A stretch of DNA of 64,000 nucleotides from Legionella sainthelensi. GTDB taxonomy: Bacteria > Pseudomonadota > Gammaproteobacteria > Legionellales > Legionellaceae. Under the pieces are notes generated by a model. The model made no database searches and was not told the DNA's origin. It was given only the letters and a program-made list of their open reading frames with translations. The stretch lies in assembly GCF_900637685.1 (NCBI RefSeq), contig NZ_LR134388.1:3809001-3873000 (forward strand). The letters run 5' to 3'. Shown piece after piece: positions 1 through 10,043 of the stretch. The translations under genes were made by a program, and so were the position numbers. How positions within the stretch are numbered: the stretch's first letter is position 1; each line of letters starts with the position of its first letter.

Positions 1-1
1 A

Positions 2-3000
2 ATTGCCTCAGAAAGCATTTCAAACTCAGATAGAGCAACATTAAATAATCTCATTGCTAAAGTGAACAATCGTCTACACAATATTGTAGAAAATAATCCT
101 CAATTACGTTCCCAAGTATATCCACCTCTAGGAACCAATCTAGCACAAGGCTTGAGTAATTTAAGTTATGAAAACGCACAAGATATTACAGGGTTTCTAT
201 CAGACCCAAGGAAGTTTAATGACGAAACGTTTCATCAAAAATTTGATGAGATTATACCTGGATTGGATAGATATTCTATAAAATATCTAGGTGGTGAAAA
301 TGCTAAAAACTATTTACTTACTGATAACGAAACAGGTGCGCGCCAAGTTTTAAAAATAACCCCTAATAAAGGTAACTCCCGAAAAGCTTATGAACGGATC
401 AAAGAAACCTCTGTTAAAGATGGAATAGCAGAAATATATGCGACAAAGCATGCCATACAGCCTGGAAATTCCGGCTACGTCTACAGCCTGGAACTTACTG
501 AGTTTTGCGCTAAAGGAGATGTGTTATCTCATGGCATGAAAGTACAAGATAAAATTTCCCTCATCCAAAAAGACATAGCTGGACTTATAGAAGAGTCCGA
601 TAAGGAAGCACTACACAAATTATATGAAGAATTTGGTTTGGCGGGGCAAGAAGAAGTTAACATTGAAGACAAACAAAAAATTCTTTCTCAATTAAAAGAT
701 ACACAAATTTTAAATACAGTCAATATTTATGGGCAAATGACCGATATTTTCTTAAGATTTCAAGAAAATAATGCTTTTTTTCCAGATGCAAAACCAACTA
801 ACTTTTTAATCAATGAATTTGATCAGGTTCTTATTGCTGATACAAAAACCTTCTTAAATACTGAAGATGGTCTCGTTCATCCCAATAAAATACAAAAAGA
901 AGGATTATTACAATATACACTTGGATTTCGTTCTCCACAATTCGAGAACGGGGATTCAAATGGTGACCCTTTCTCTGCAGACAAAGAACATGCCTATCTC
1001 ATGGGATTAAGTTTATATTGCTATATAACTGGTACCGATATTAGCAAAGTTCCGAGGAACTCAAAAGATCATACTGCGTTTATGAATTTAGATAATGAAG
1101 TGTTTCAATCGCCTAAAGGTCAAAAATTTAAAGAATTGATTCAAGGCCTAACTAATCCTGATACAGATCTGCGTATCGGTATTCAGCAAGCAAAAGAAGC
1201 ATTACAGGCTATTGCTCAGGAAGTTAAAGTTGAAAAGTCACCCTTTAAATCCAAAACCGAAGCCTACTTTTTTGCTTTGCACAACTTAATGGAGCTTGCC
1301 AAAACCACTGATAATGAACATGTTCAGCAAGCAATTAAGGAAATGAAAATTTTAATTGAAAATCATGAGCAGAATCCTAAAAATGCCGCTATCTTACTTA
1401 CCTCTCTTGCATCCAAACTTGAGAGTGAAGAACAACAAACTCTATTACGCGACATTGCTTCAGCCATTCAAAATAGTGCTTATGAGCAAACAGCTCAGGA
1501 AAAATATGAAAACCCCTTAGCAAGGCGTTTTGAATCTGAAATGCAAATCGCCTTACTCAAAAATCCAACAGACAAAATGATGGAATCAGTGGGACATGTA
1601 TCAAAAGCCCTGCTTAATGTGATTCAGCAAATGGAGGAACAAGGTTTTGATGATATACTATCGACTTTCGCCGAAAACTTGACTAGTCGTAAAGAACAAA
1701 CAGGTTTTGGTTCGCAACCAGAACCAATTACAATGGATCAAGTAAAAGAAATTTTACAAAAAAATGATCCTAAGGACTTGAATCAAATCATGTTTATTCA
1801 GTTCTTATTTGCTCAAAAGCAAATGCGGAACTTACCTGAATCGGTGCTCCCTCCTAATCGTAATGAGCCCACAGGAAAAATGCTTGAGTTAGTTAAGGAA
1901 TATAATGATGGGGAATATCGTGATAATCCTAAGGCATTTTTTGAAAACTTCGACAGTATGAAATTGAAATTTATTTCAGATAGAAAAATGTACGGTTCCG
2001 AATTATTTACTGCTGATCCAACTAGAGGCCGTCAGGGCCCACTCCCACAAACATTTTCCAGCCAAATGGGAGTTATGTTAGTGGGTCAAAACCAAGAGGG
2101 TTTAGATGTAGACAGATCCAGCTGGACCCCTGATGCCAAGTATCAAGGTGCCAATTTAGACTCTCCCTTTACCAGAGACTTGATTCAAAATGATGCAGTC
2201 TATGCAGCTGGCCCATCAGGCATGACTAGCCTATTTATGGGAATTATGGAAAATTACGGCAATTTTGGTAGTGTGGAAGAGAAGCAAAACTACCTGGCAG
2301 CAGTATCTGCCTATATGGTAAGTGGCGGTCTTCATAGTATACATGAGGTACTTGGCCCAGCTCAGTACGCACTTGATCTAATACCTGGCTATCAAGTATC
2401 ACCACCAAGTAAAGATTCTGTGGCCAATCCACCTAATTTCCATCAATTTTACGAACAACAAATGAAATTAGATCCTCAATTTGAAGAAAGATATCAAAAA
2501 GGATGGGATAACATGATGAGCGCATATGCCCGCCAAAAAGAACAATTTGTTCATGCGCCTATATCCGGTATTTCCCAAGTTCAACAAAGGGTTGTAGCCC
2601 CAAAATCTAATGAAAATTCCTATGCAAATTTATCAGATGATAAAGTAAAAGAACTATTGCATAAAAATCCAGAGTTGAAACAAGTAACTACAAATCGTAG
2701 TTTCACAAGTAGCCGCATCTCAAAAAATAAAGATAATAAAGAGGCTTACATCCACCAAAATCTAATGAAAATAAACATCCACTATATGAAAGGTGAGACT
2801 ACAAAATTAGAGGAGGCAGTGGATCTCTTATTAAAGACCGTATGTAAAACTAGAGGCCTTTTTCAATCCTATTCTACATCAACCAAATCAGCTCAAAATT
2901 TAACGGATGAAATATGTAAAAATGAGCGGTTAAGAAAAGCTCTAGGCATACAGGGAGATAACCCTAGCGATTGGAAAAAAGAAATAAAGCTCAAAATGGA

Positions 3001-3076
3001 AGCGGCGTGTAAAAACGACAGAATTGCCGTGCCAGATTTTTCACAAAATCCTGGTGTTGACATTCGGCATCATTAG
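2..3076 (+). CDS. Protein-kinase-like protein, likely Dot/Icm effector (5' end cut by window edge)
   Basis: The frame is open from base 2, so the GTG at 62 is probably internal and the true start lies upstream. Counting from that GTG, the first ~330 residues show the order of a eukaryotic-type kinase: a VLKI lysine (K98), a catalytic-loop-like FPDAKPTNFL (D242, K244, N247), an ADTK in the metal-binding DFG position (D260), a GFRSPQF segment resembling the APE region, and an acidic/aromatic helix with LMGLSLYCYITG. The remaining ~670 residues are helical with no domain I recognise. There is no signal peptide in the visible part. A large, mostly unique protein with a kinase domain fits Legionella type IV effectors. 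Kinase fold is inferred from motif order; DFG is replaced by DTK, so activity is uncertain. Confidence 0.6.
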   Translation: MASESISNSDRATLNNLIAKVNNRLHNIVENNPQLRSQVYPPLGTNLAQGLSNLSYENAQDITGFLSDPRKFNDETFHQKFDEIIPGLDRYSIKYLGGENAKNYLLTDNETGARQVLKITPNKGNSRKAYERIKETSVKDGIAEIYATKHAIQPGNSGYVYSLELTEFCAKGDVLSHGMKVQDKISLIQKDIAGLIEESDKEALHKLYEEFGLAGQEEVNIEDKQKILSQLKDTQILNTVNIYGQMTDIFLRFQENNAFFPDAKPTNFLINEFDQVLIADTKTFLNTEDGLVHPNKIQKEGLLQYTLGFRSPQFENGDSNGDPFSADKEHAYLMGLSLYCYITGTDISKVPRNSKDHTAFMNLDNEVFQSPKGQKFKELIQGLTNPDTDLRIGIQQAKEALQAIAQEVKVEKSPFKSKTEAYFFALHNLMELAKTTDNEHVQQAIKEMKILIENHEQNPKNAAILLTSLASKLESEEQQTLLRDIASAIQNSAYEQTAQEKYENPLARRFESEMQIALLKNPTDKMMESVGHVSKALLNVIQQMEEQGFDDILSTFAENLTSRKEQTGFGSQPEPITMDQVKEILQKNDPKDLNQIMFIQFLFAQKQMRNLPESVLPPNRNEPTGKMLELVKEYNDGEYRDNPKAFFENFDSMKLKFISDRKMYGSELFTADPTRGRQGPLPQTFSSQMGVMLVGQNQEGLDVDRSSWTPDAKYQGANLDSPFTRDLIQNDAVYAAGPSGMTSLFMGIMENYGNFGSVEEKQNYLAAVSAYMVSGGLHSIHEVLGPAQYALDLIPGYQVSPPSKDSVANPPNFHQFYEQQMKLDPQFEERYQKGWDNMMSAYARQKEQFVHAPISGISQVQQRVVAPKSNENSYANLSDDKVKELLHKNPELKQVTTNRSFTSSRISKNKDNKEAYIHQNLMKINIHYMKGETTKLEEAVDLLLKTVCKTRGLFQSYSTSTKSAQNLTDEICKNERLRKALGIQGDNPSDWKKEIKLKMEAACKNDRIAVPDFSQNPGVDIRHH

Positions 3077-3567
3077 CTAATGGAATTAATAGGTTATTAT
3101 TGTTTGAAAAAATGACCTAATGTTACTAGAGTAAGTACTATATTTGAAGAAACGATAACATTTATTTATGTTCCACTCCATAGTAGTGAGTGTTCTTTTT
3201 TGTTAGATGAAGAGAAAAAATATTTCTACCATCAAATACTCTTGCGTGAGATGCCATTAAGTGAGAATGGCTGAGTATGGAAGCCTAGTAATGCGATTAC
3301 TTCCCAACAGTGCTGTATGAGGAAGACAAACGCAACACTTAAAATCAGAATTGCTGCCTGACACTATCATTGGACTTTATAAATAGATTTGACTTTCAAC
3401 GGAATGTATAATCAATAAGTTTGACACATTACCAGTCAAACATTGAAAATATAATTAATAAAGCAGAAGACTCACATCAAGTTCGTCAAAAATTGAGAAA
3501 CAATTAGTGACGCATATTTTCCAGCAATCCTATCCTAGTTGCTTGCACCCAGGACTTTACACATGAA
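3077..3567. other. Gene-free stretch, no feature recognised
   Basis: About 490 AT-rich bases with stops in all frames. I see no RNA gene, no terminator with a U-tract and no convincing coding remnant. Confidence 0.4.
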
Positions 3568-3786
3568 TTAATCTGCGGTTTGTTTAACACATCGATTCCC
3601 ACAAGCAGTTGCGATACAGCTTTGGCCAACACCACACTCATCACCTTTAGTGCATTGTTCCCTGCATGAGATACAATTCTGTGGGAAATTAGCCGCTAGT
3701 GTATAGAATGGTGCATTCCTTTTAATAGCTTTTGCATCCTCTGAAGATGCATCAGGTAAATCCAATAACCACGAATAATGAAACAC
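3568..3786 (-). CDS. Small cysteine-rich protein with WAP-like C-terminus (possibly frameshifted signal peptide)
   Basis: 72 codons from a GTG. The C-terminal 35 residues carry seven cysteines; the last part, CTKGDECGVGQSC followed by IATACGNRCV, matches the C-x5-C-x5-C-x4-C-x3-C spacing of the second half of a whey-acidic-protein (four-disulfide) motif. Directly upstream in another frame, from the ATG at 3805, lies MKKIPLSVSLFVVIGFT, which looks like a signal peptide; removing one base near 3758-3765 would join it to the ORF. A secreted disulfide-rich protein would make sense of both parts. The WAP assignment rests on spacing only, and the gene may be damaged. Confidence 0.45.
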   Translation of the reverse strand: MFHYSWLLDLPDASSEDAKAIKRNAPFYTLAANFPQNCISCREQCTKGDECGVGQSCIATACGNRCVKQTAD

Positions 3787-3937
3787 TTAAGGGTATTTTT
3801 TTCATTCCGATAACTGATACACGTAGAAAATAATGCTTACAATCTTCTGATACTGGAGACCAATCAACACTTTTATTGGTCGTGTTTTAGTGTCTATTAA
3901 AGTAGGAGCCACATAGTTATAGAAACAGTTTCGTTCG

Positions 3938-4549
3938 TCATGATGAAACAATAGTACGAAACGTTAAGTTGATTCGTGGCTCCTGTATTCTCTTTGTTGG
4001 TGGCAAACGATGCAACCAATGAGTTTGTGTATGACCTTTCATTACTAAAAGACTTCCAGAGGGTAATGCAATTGAAATAACTTCTTTTGAGTTCTTATTT
4101 TTAAAAGAAAATTTGCGTTCAGCTCCAAGACTTAATGACCCTATCGCTCCGTTTTTTTTTAAATCTTTTTCTCCATCACTGTGCCACGCCATCCCCTCAC
4201 TTCCATCGTGGTATAGATTCATCAAACAAGAGTTATATGTTTCTCCACTTTCTTTTTCAATTAAAGATTTCAAAATTAATAACTCGTCTGTCCAGGGAAG
4301 AGCCTGGCGGGTAATTCTTGAATAGGTGTAAGAAAAAGGCTTATCGGCATACCATGCTATTTTTCGTTTAGTGACAACATGCTTACCAAAAATTATTGCT
4401 TCATCTGGTTTCCAGGAAATTTGTGTGAATAATTGTTCAAAATAATAATCTGCCTCATTTTTAGTTAAAATGCATCCTTGATAATAAACCTCTCCATCGT
4501 AAGGAAGAATATTGGTGAATAATTTTTTTCGTAAATCATAATTCTGCAT
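3938..4549 (-). CDS. AlkB-type 2-oxoglutarate/Fe(II)-dependent DNA repair dioxygenase
   Basis: 203 residues, the usual size for short AlkB/ALKBH2-like proteins that oxidatively remove methyl groups from N1-methyladenine and N3-methylcytosine. The iron-binding triad is visible as H123-x-D125 in MAWHSDGE and H180 in HWLHRLP. The 2-oxoglutarate arginines are in PRINLTFR (R192, R198), and the NxYxDG-like NLYHDGSEGM precedes the HxD as in the family. SLSLGAERKFSFK is the typical strand with the substrate-proximal arginine. It stands alone between an ankyrin gene and a small Cys-rich gene, so no operon context helps. The ATG at 4549 is the only early methionine. Confidence 0.88.
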   Translation of the reverse strand: MQNYDLRKKLFTNILPYDGEVYYQGCILTKNEADYYFEQLFTQISWKPDEAIIFGKHVVTKRKIAWYADKPFSYTYSRITRQALPWTDELLILKSLIEKESGETYNSCLMNLYHDGSEGMAWHSDGEKDLKKNGAIGSLSLGAERKFSFKNKNSKEVISIALPSGSLLVMKGHTQTHWLHRLPPTKRIQEPRINLTFRTIVSS

Positions 4550-4575
4550 TCAATGCCCTAACTCTTTTACATTCT

Positions 4576-4719
4576 TTAATAATAGAACGAAACATTAAGT
4601 AGATGAGGCTCATTAATCAGTTCATCTTTATCCAGACGGGATAACTTTTTAATACAACGCTCCACTTGGATTGCCTTTAACTTGTCTTCTCTAATTTCCC
4701 CAAAAAGCAAGACCTGCCT
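4576..4719 (-). pseudogene. Possible gene remnant ending in a degenerate copy of the AlkB C-terminus
   Basis: A 47-codon open stretch without a good start reads ...FGEIREDKLKAIQ... and ends EPHLLNVSFYY-stop. The last ~28 bases resemble, with one gap, the segment encoding EPRINLTFR near the end of the neighbouring AlkB-like gene (around 3955-3983). It may be a relic of a recombined or duplicated gene, or chance. Confidence 0.2.
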
Positions 4720-4772
4720 TCAGGATACTAAGTTAAGATATTACTCTAGGAAACGTCACGCTCAAGTTAAAT

Positions 4773-6410
4773 TCATTTAATTAAACCATAGTTGTTGTCA
4801 TATTCATTATGAGTAATATCAGATTGAGGACGAATATCAGATAATTGTTTCCGAGACATTTTTTCAAAAAAAGCCGTTGGCTTCTCTTGGCCATCAACTA
4901 AATAAGAATTAGATGCAACAACTTCTAACAGTCTTTCCTTATACGCTTTTTGTGAAATAGAATTCAGCGTATGGTTTTGCTCTTTAATTGATAAAAATAA
5001 GCGTATGATTTTTACAGACTCCAGGTTATCCCTGGATAATGCTATATCTAGTGCTGTGCTACCATCTTCCATTTGATAGTCTATATTTGCACCAGCATGA
5101 ATTAATGCGACTAGTATCTCAGGATTGTCCATATATGCAGCAATAAGTAGGGGTGAGAATTGATTTCCATCGAGAGCATTAACATCTGCTCCATTTTTTA
5201 ATAAACTAAACACAGATTCTTCTTTATTGTTATAAATTGCGCTCATTAACGGGGTATTAAAATTTAAGTCTTCCTCGTCAATATCTAAATCTAATGAAAT
5301 TAAATATTCTATAATATCACAATGACCCATCGCTGCTGCACAGTGCAGCATAGACTCTCCTTTCTCATTACAATGACTTTTATCTGCGCCGTTTTGAATT
5401 AAAAATGTTACAGCGTCAATGTGACCTTCCTGTACAGCAATTGATAAGGGGGTTTCGCCATCATATCGCGCCTCATCAATGTCGTGCAGGTGCGGCAGCA
5501 TTGCTTTCATGGCGTCAATATCACCAGCTTGGGCAGCAAGAAAAAAAATCGATACATTATCTTCATTTGTTCTGCGTAATATATTTCTATCAATAGGAAG
5601 GCTAATATCGTTGACTTGATACGCCAGGGTTGGATCGGACTTTAAACCAAAACAACTCATACTAAAAATTGTGAATTCAGAGGGCTCACATTCACTTTCC
5701 TCTTCTTCATCAATTTCAATCTGCGGATTAAGCGCTTGATACAATGCCTCTGCCAACTCAACACTATTTAGTTCCTGATGATAAAATCCAGTGATTTCAG
5801 ACTTAATTAAATTATCTGCATTTAATAATTCCCAAACGTCCTTTTGTTGATTGTAGCTTAAAGCAATTGCATGCTCATCAGATTCTATGATAAAGCCAAC
5901 CACTTGTTCACATGATTGGAGTAACAACTTTAGTTGTTCAAAATAAGTAATAAGTTCTTGTTTATTTTTTGCATGATAAGAGCGATGCAAAAGCTGGGGA
6001 GCTGCATTTTCTAATTGTTTGGGCGCTGAAATTGTATGATTTGCACTGTAGTTTTGCATTACATGTTGATTATAGATTTCGGGATAAAAATCAGGATGAA
6101 GCTGTAATGTAATGCATTCAAAAAAAGGACGAACTTCAAGGCATGCAAGCTCCTCATGAGTTAGAACAGGTTTTTGGGGGATTGATAATCTAATTTTATC
6201 ATATACCTTTTGAATATTATGCAATAACTCCTCTGGATTTTCTTGGTATTGTTCAATCAATTCGAGACGCTTATAGAGGGTATCTCTATCGTTACAAAAT
6301 AATGCATCTAAATATTTAGATGAAAGACCATAACAAACCCCTTTACTTTTTCCCTTTTTAGGATTCATAAACAGGCTATTAAGTGTAATTAAGTTTTCGT
6401 GATAAAGCAT
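4773..6410 (-). CDS. Ankyrin-repeat protein with N-terminal cysteine-protease-like domain, likely Dot/Icm effector
   Basis: 545 residues. Residues ~284-475 hold about six ankyrin repeats (for example DGETPLSIAVQEGHIDAVTFL, GESMLHCAAAMGHCDIIEYL, NQFSPLLIAAYMDNPEILVAL). The first 210 residues look like a C58/papain-type fold: GVCYGLSSKYL puts C26 at the start of a helix, SDEHAIALSYN gives H180 on a strand, and WELLNADN gives N197/D199, the order and spacing of a Cys-His-Asp/Asn triad. There is no signal peptide. Ankyrin effectors with cysteine-protease-like domains are known in Legionella (AnkH), though with a different domain order. The triad is my inference from motif order; host target unknown. 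Confidence 0.7.
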   Translation of the reverse strand: MLYHENLITLNSLFMNPKKGKSKGVCYGLSSKYLDALFCNDRDTLYKRLELIEQYQENPEELLHNIQKVYDKIRLSIPQKPVLTHEELACLEVRPFFECITLQLHPDFYPEIYNQHVMQNYSANHTISAPKQLENAAPQLLHRSYHAKNKQELITYFEQLKLLLQSCEQVVGFIIESDEHAIALSYNQQKDVWELLNADNLIKSEITGFYHQELNSVELAEALYQALNPQIEIDEEEESECEPSEFTIFSMSCFGLKSDPTLAYQVNDISLPIDRNILRRTNEDNVSIFFLAAQAGDIDAMKAMLPHLHDIDEARYDGETPLSIAVQEGHIDAVTFLIQNGADKSHCNEKGESMLHCAAAMGHCDIIEYLISLDLDIDEEDLNFNTPLMSAIYNNKEESVFSLLKNGADVNALDGNQFSPLLIAAYMDNPEILVALIHAGANIDYQMEDGSTALDIALSRDNLESVKIIRLFLSIKEQNHTLNSISQKAYKERLLEVVASNSYLVDGQEKPTAFFEKMSRKQLSDIRPQSDITHNEYDNNYGLIK

Positions 6411-6708
6411 AGAACACTACTTGGTTAAGGCAATAGGGTAATTGCCACATGGATAGTACTACAATGATACACTATGATTATTAATTAACCATTAAGATCT
6501 CATTGCGCCCCCCTGTATTCTTAGGTATGATTAGATTCGGTGTGATTCGATAAGGACTGATACATTTCGGGAGAAAAAATATCTGAATGGTTCGTTAATA
6601 ATTGTAATTTACAATGCGATGTGCATTGTTATTGAGCAATACATTAAAATGAAATAGCTACAACCTGTTTCAGTGTTTTACTGGAGTACTAATCAAGTAG
6701 GCTATATA

Positions 6709-6733
6709 AGCAGACCGCATTAAATATCTATAA
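6709..6733 (+). repeat. Left terminal inverted repeat of IS630-like element
   Basis: The 25 bases beginning AGCAGACCGCATTAAATATC are the exact reverse complement of 7832-7856. Confidence 0.95.
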
Positions 6734-6786
6734 AAAACAATGCAGTTAGTGTACTCTGACGATTTTTTATAGACAAGTTTTGAAAA

Positions 6787-7837
6787 ATGATAAGGATATA
6801 CCTCAACGAAGAAGCAAGAGCAGATTTAATTCGGTTAAGACGAAGTCAAAAATCCAATATAGGGGAACGTGCCTACTACGTATTATTATGTGGAGAAGGA
6901 AAATCAGTATCGGAAACGGCTAAAATTTCTGGTCGCAATGAACATACCGTCAGATTATGGCTCAAGCGCTATATAACGCAGGGTATTACAGGACTTAAGA
7001 GTCGTAGTCAACCGGGTCGACCGGCTAGAAAGGCACCTATTATTGAATCTCAACTTGAGGAGTTACTCGGAAAATCACCTCAGGAATATGGTTATCAGGA
7101 AGCAGGATGGCAGATTAATTTGTTGCGAGATTGGTTTGAAAAACAAGGCGTGTCTGCTTGTGATAACACGTTGGTAACATCACTTAATCGATTAGGCTTT
7201 GTGTATAAACGATTTTCAAAAACGTTACCTGCAAATGCTCCATCCTCGACTGAGAAAAAAGCACGAATAAGTGAGATTGTTGAGGAGATTAGGAAAGATA
7301 GTGGAACGGATATTGAAATACTTTTCGCGGATGAGTCTCATTTTTCAAACCAACCATATGTCAGTCGAGGTTGGTTTAAAAGTGGTAAAAAAAGTAGTCA
7401 ATACTGTGAAAGCCAGACTGAGCAAGGCTATTTTTGGCGCATTAAACATCCGAACAAGCCGATTTTATTGGAAGCAGGCGGATACAGGAAATAGCCAGCG
7501 ATTGATCCTGTTCTTGCATCAACTTCATCAAGCAAATCCCAATAAAAAGTTAATGATCGTTCTCGATAATGGACCAATACACAAAAGTAAGAAGGTTCAG
7601 AGGTTTGTTCAAAAGAATGACTGGGTGCAACTTCTTTTTCTTCCTGCATACTCACCTGAATACAATCCAATTGAACGATCTTGGCAATGGTTAAAGCAGA
7701 GAGTCTAGGGTTCTAAGTCATTTTCTACTATGGAAGAGCTCTTACAGAAAATACGAAAGTTAGTTTGGCACTTTCATGAAGGGAGGACGGTTTCAAAAAT
7801 CAATTTTAATTATAATGCTTATACTGATTTGTTATAG
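6787..7837 (+). pseudogene. IS630-family transposase, frameshifted and with an internal stop
   Basis: The first frame (6787-~7390) encodes an N-terminal helix-turn-helix region (SVSETAKISGRNEHTVRLWLKR) and the first catalytic Asp in FADESHFSNQPYVSRGW. Reading must move to the +1 frame at the A7 run at 7387-7393 to continue with IFGALNIRTSRFYWKQADTG, the second Asp in MIVLDNGPIHKSK and the final Glu in SPEYNPIERSWQWLKQR. An in-frame TAG at 7706-7708 then interrupts the C-terminus, which continues as GSKSFSTMEELLQKIRKL to the stop at 7835-7837 inside the right inverted repeat. The A-run could be a programmed slip site in some IS630 elements, but the TAG cannot, so the gene is dead. Confidence 0.9.
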
Positions 7838-7856
7838 ATATTTAATGCGGTCTGCT
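7832..7856 (-). repeat. Right terminal inverted repeat of IS630-like element
   Basis: Exact inverted partner of 6709-6733. It also contains the transposase stop codon (7835-7837). Confidence 0.95.
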
Positions 7857-7922
7857 TATTTAATACATAATAATAGAAATTAACTGGCCAGGAGTCTACA
7901 AGAAATTATTATAAACCCGATA

Positions 7923-7951
7923 TGGTGGAAGCGTCGGGAATCGAACCTGCG
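7923..7951 (-). repeat. Degenerate copy of the ssrA 3' end (old attachment site)
   Basis: 29 bases match the 3' end of ssrA (22842-22870) at 26 positions, including the CCA end and the TTCGATT loop. No tRNA or tmRNA body is attached. This is what a tyrosine-recombinase island leaves at its far boundary. A TTGGGGCA motif at 8005-8012, about 80 bp inside, resembles the arm-type repeats of the neighbouring island. Confidence 0.7.
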
Positions 7952-8181
7952 ACAATTTTATTTAACTCATTGATATTATTAATATTTATTTTATAGCTGA
8001 TTTTTTGGGGCAGATATTGGGTATCTTTGAAGGATATTATACTTAATCAAGCCACATGGTTATTTCTCTATAGGTCACCTATACTGCTCCATATCTATGT
8101 ATTGGTTATATTTTTTGTTTGTTCCCATTAAAAGGAAACCACATACTACGTTAGAAAAATCTGGGCTATCCTAATCAAGAT

Positions 8182-8442
8182 TTAAATAAGCTTTATATCG
8201 ACTTTGTTGGGGTCTGTCCAAATATCATTTAATCCCAAATAACATTCTTTATTCGGATGCAATTCCCCCCGTATTCTACCAAAATTAGAGAAAACAGTTT
8301 GTTCTGCTAATTTCAATCTAGCTTCTTCTTCAGTATTAGCCCAAGTATCCTGGCCATTTTCAAGAAGATTTTCATATCCCCCAATATCCTTAATTATTTT
8401 TATGGTTTCCTTGTCTATTACTCGTAATCTGTAATGATTCAT
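8182..8442 (-). CDS. Hypothetical protein, 86 aa
   Basis: Starts at an ATG with a good ribosome site (GGAG seven bases upstream) and has a balanced soluble composition (RLRVIDKETIKIIKDIGG..., ending NKVDIKLI). I do not recognise a family. It lies between the degenerate ssrA-end copy and nhaA, in a segment that may be an older island. Confidence 0.6.
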   Translation of the reverse strand: MNHYRLRVIDKETIKIIKDIGGYENLLENGQDTWANTEEEARLKLAEQTVFSNFGRIRGELHPNKECYLGLNDIWTDPNKVDIKLI

Positions 8443-8700
8443 TTTTAGCTCCAGAAAATTAATTTATTCTCCTTTTGTTTTATATTAGCTTATTTTTAAA
8501 TAGACCAACGATTAATAAACACTAGAGTCGAAAAAAATTGACAAAGTTGAGCATATAAAATCTGCATAATTACTTGTACAGAACGTTTCCCAAATTAGGG
8601 AATAGGGAACCGGAAATCAATCTATTTTCACACATTCATTTGATAAAGAATCTATGTGGAGACGCGACATAAGTAACCGAGAAATTAGATAATTAAAAAT

Positions 8701-10043
8701 TTATTCAGAATAATTATGTAAAATAGATTTAGAAAAATATTTGTAAATTATAAATGCAAAAAGGCCAATCAAACCACAAAAAATACTTGCCAGTAGTATA
8801 CCTAAACGTGCTGCGATAATAAGGTTTTGATTAAAGGATAAATTCGCAATAAAAATTGCCATTGTAAACCCAATTCCTGTCAAGATGCTGGCACACCCTA
8901 ATAATCCCCAGGTAAGGTCTTTAGGCCGTTTCGCCAACCTTAAAAATTCAGCAATAAAACTAAAACAAAAAACACCTATGGGCTTGCCCAGAATAAATCC
9001 TAAAAATATAGAAATAGTTACTTCATGAGTTAAATCTAAGGAAAATAATGGTATTCCTGCATTCGCTAAGGCAAATAATGGTAGGATTAAATAACCTATC
9101 CAAGGGTGTAAAAGAATTTCCAAACGCTCAACTGGAGAAATTGCTTCACGCGCCGCGATTCCACCCATGAGCAATGCTCTACGATCTTCCGTATCACCGC
9201 TCCAGTGCTCTCCCGGAGGATATGAAACCACATTTTCTAAAATTTTATGTAGTTGCTTATCATTTATCCAGGTCTTTGTAGGGGTCATTAAGCCAAGAAT
9301 GACTCCTGTAATAGTAGGATGGATACCGGATTGATCTATTGCAAGCCACAGAAGTATTCCAATGAAAAAAAGAAAGCGATACTGCGAACTCCCAACCATT
9401 GCATAACATACACCAACATAACCCCTAGTACTGATATAATAAGTGCTATCCAATTAATACCCGGACTATATCCAATTGCAACCACTAAGATTGCTCCAAT
9501 ATCATCAATAATAGCCAACGACAACATGAATATACGCAAGCTGTGAGGAATGAAGTTACCAAAAATTGCCAAGCAACCGATAACAAAAGCGGTATCAGTA
9601 GCCATCACAGTACCCCAGCCATTCTGCCCTGGTTCTCCGGCTTGGAGTAAGAGGTACAATAGCGCCGGTACAAGCATCCCACCAAAAGCTGCAATAACAG
9701 GAAGCGCAGACATTTTAGGATTTCTTAACTCCCCAAACACCAATTCTCTTTTTAATTCTAAAGAGACAAAAAAGAAAAATAAGGTCATTAACCCTTCATT
9801 AATCCAAGCATGTATTGGACGGGAGAATTCCAAATTGCCTGCATAAATTCCCAAGGGAACTTCCCAAATGGATAAAAAAGATTTTGACCAAGGAGAGTTG
9901 GCTAATATTAACGAAATAATAGCGAATAACAAAAGTATAAGAGCTGAACTGGTTTCAATATGAATAAATCGTGATAAAGGTTCAGATAGTGTATGTATCG
10001 GTTCTTTCGGTAGTCTTGGTTTTGATGTCATTATTTGACTCAT
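8701..10043 (-). pseudogene. nhaA: Na+/H+ antiporter NhaA, split by a one-base frameshift
   Basis: The first 228 or so codons from 10043 give the NhaA N-terminal half (HIETSSALILLLFAIISLILANSPW, INEGLMTLFFFFVSLELKREL, TDTAFVIGCLAIFG). It includes the adjacent transport aspartates in LSLAIIDDIGAILVV. The C-terminal half continues in another frame (GILLWLAIDQSGIHPTITGV through GIGFTMAIFIANLSF). The switch falls at a seven-base A/T run (9365-9371); one more base there gives ...SIAFFFFIGILLWLA and a normal ~447-residue protein. NhaA exchanges cytoplasmic Na+ for two H+ and is an inner-membrane protein with 12 helices. All other family features are intact, so a sequencing undercall is at least as likely as real inactivation. 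Confidence 0.9.

Larger units (their letters stand above)
6709..7856 (+). mobile_element. IS630-family insertion sequence with perfect ends and broken transposase
   Basis: 1148 bp bounded by perfect 25-bp inverted repeats (6709-6733 and 7832-7856) and flanked on both sides by TA (6707-6708, 7857-7858), the target duplicated by IS630/Tc1-mariner elements. It contains one degenerate DDE transposase gene that fills most of its length. The element can be mobilised only by a functional transposase supplied by another copy. Confidence 0.93.
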
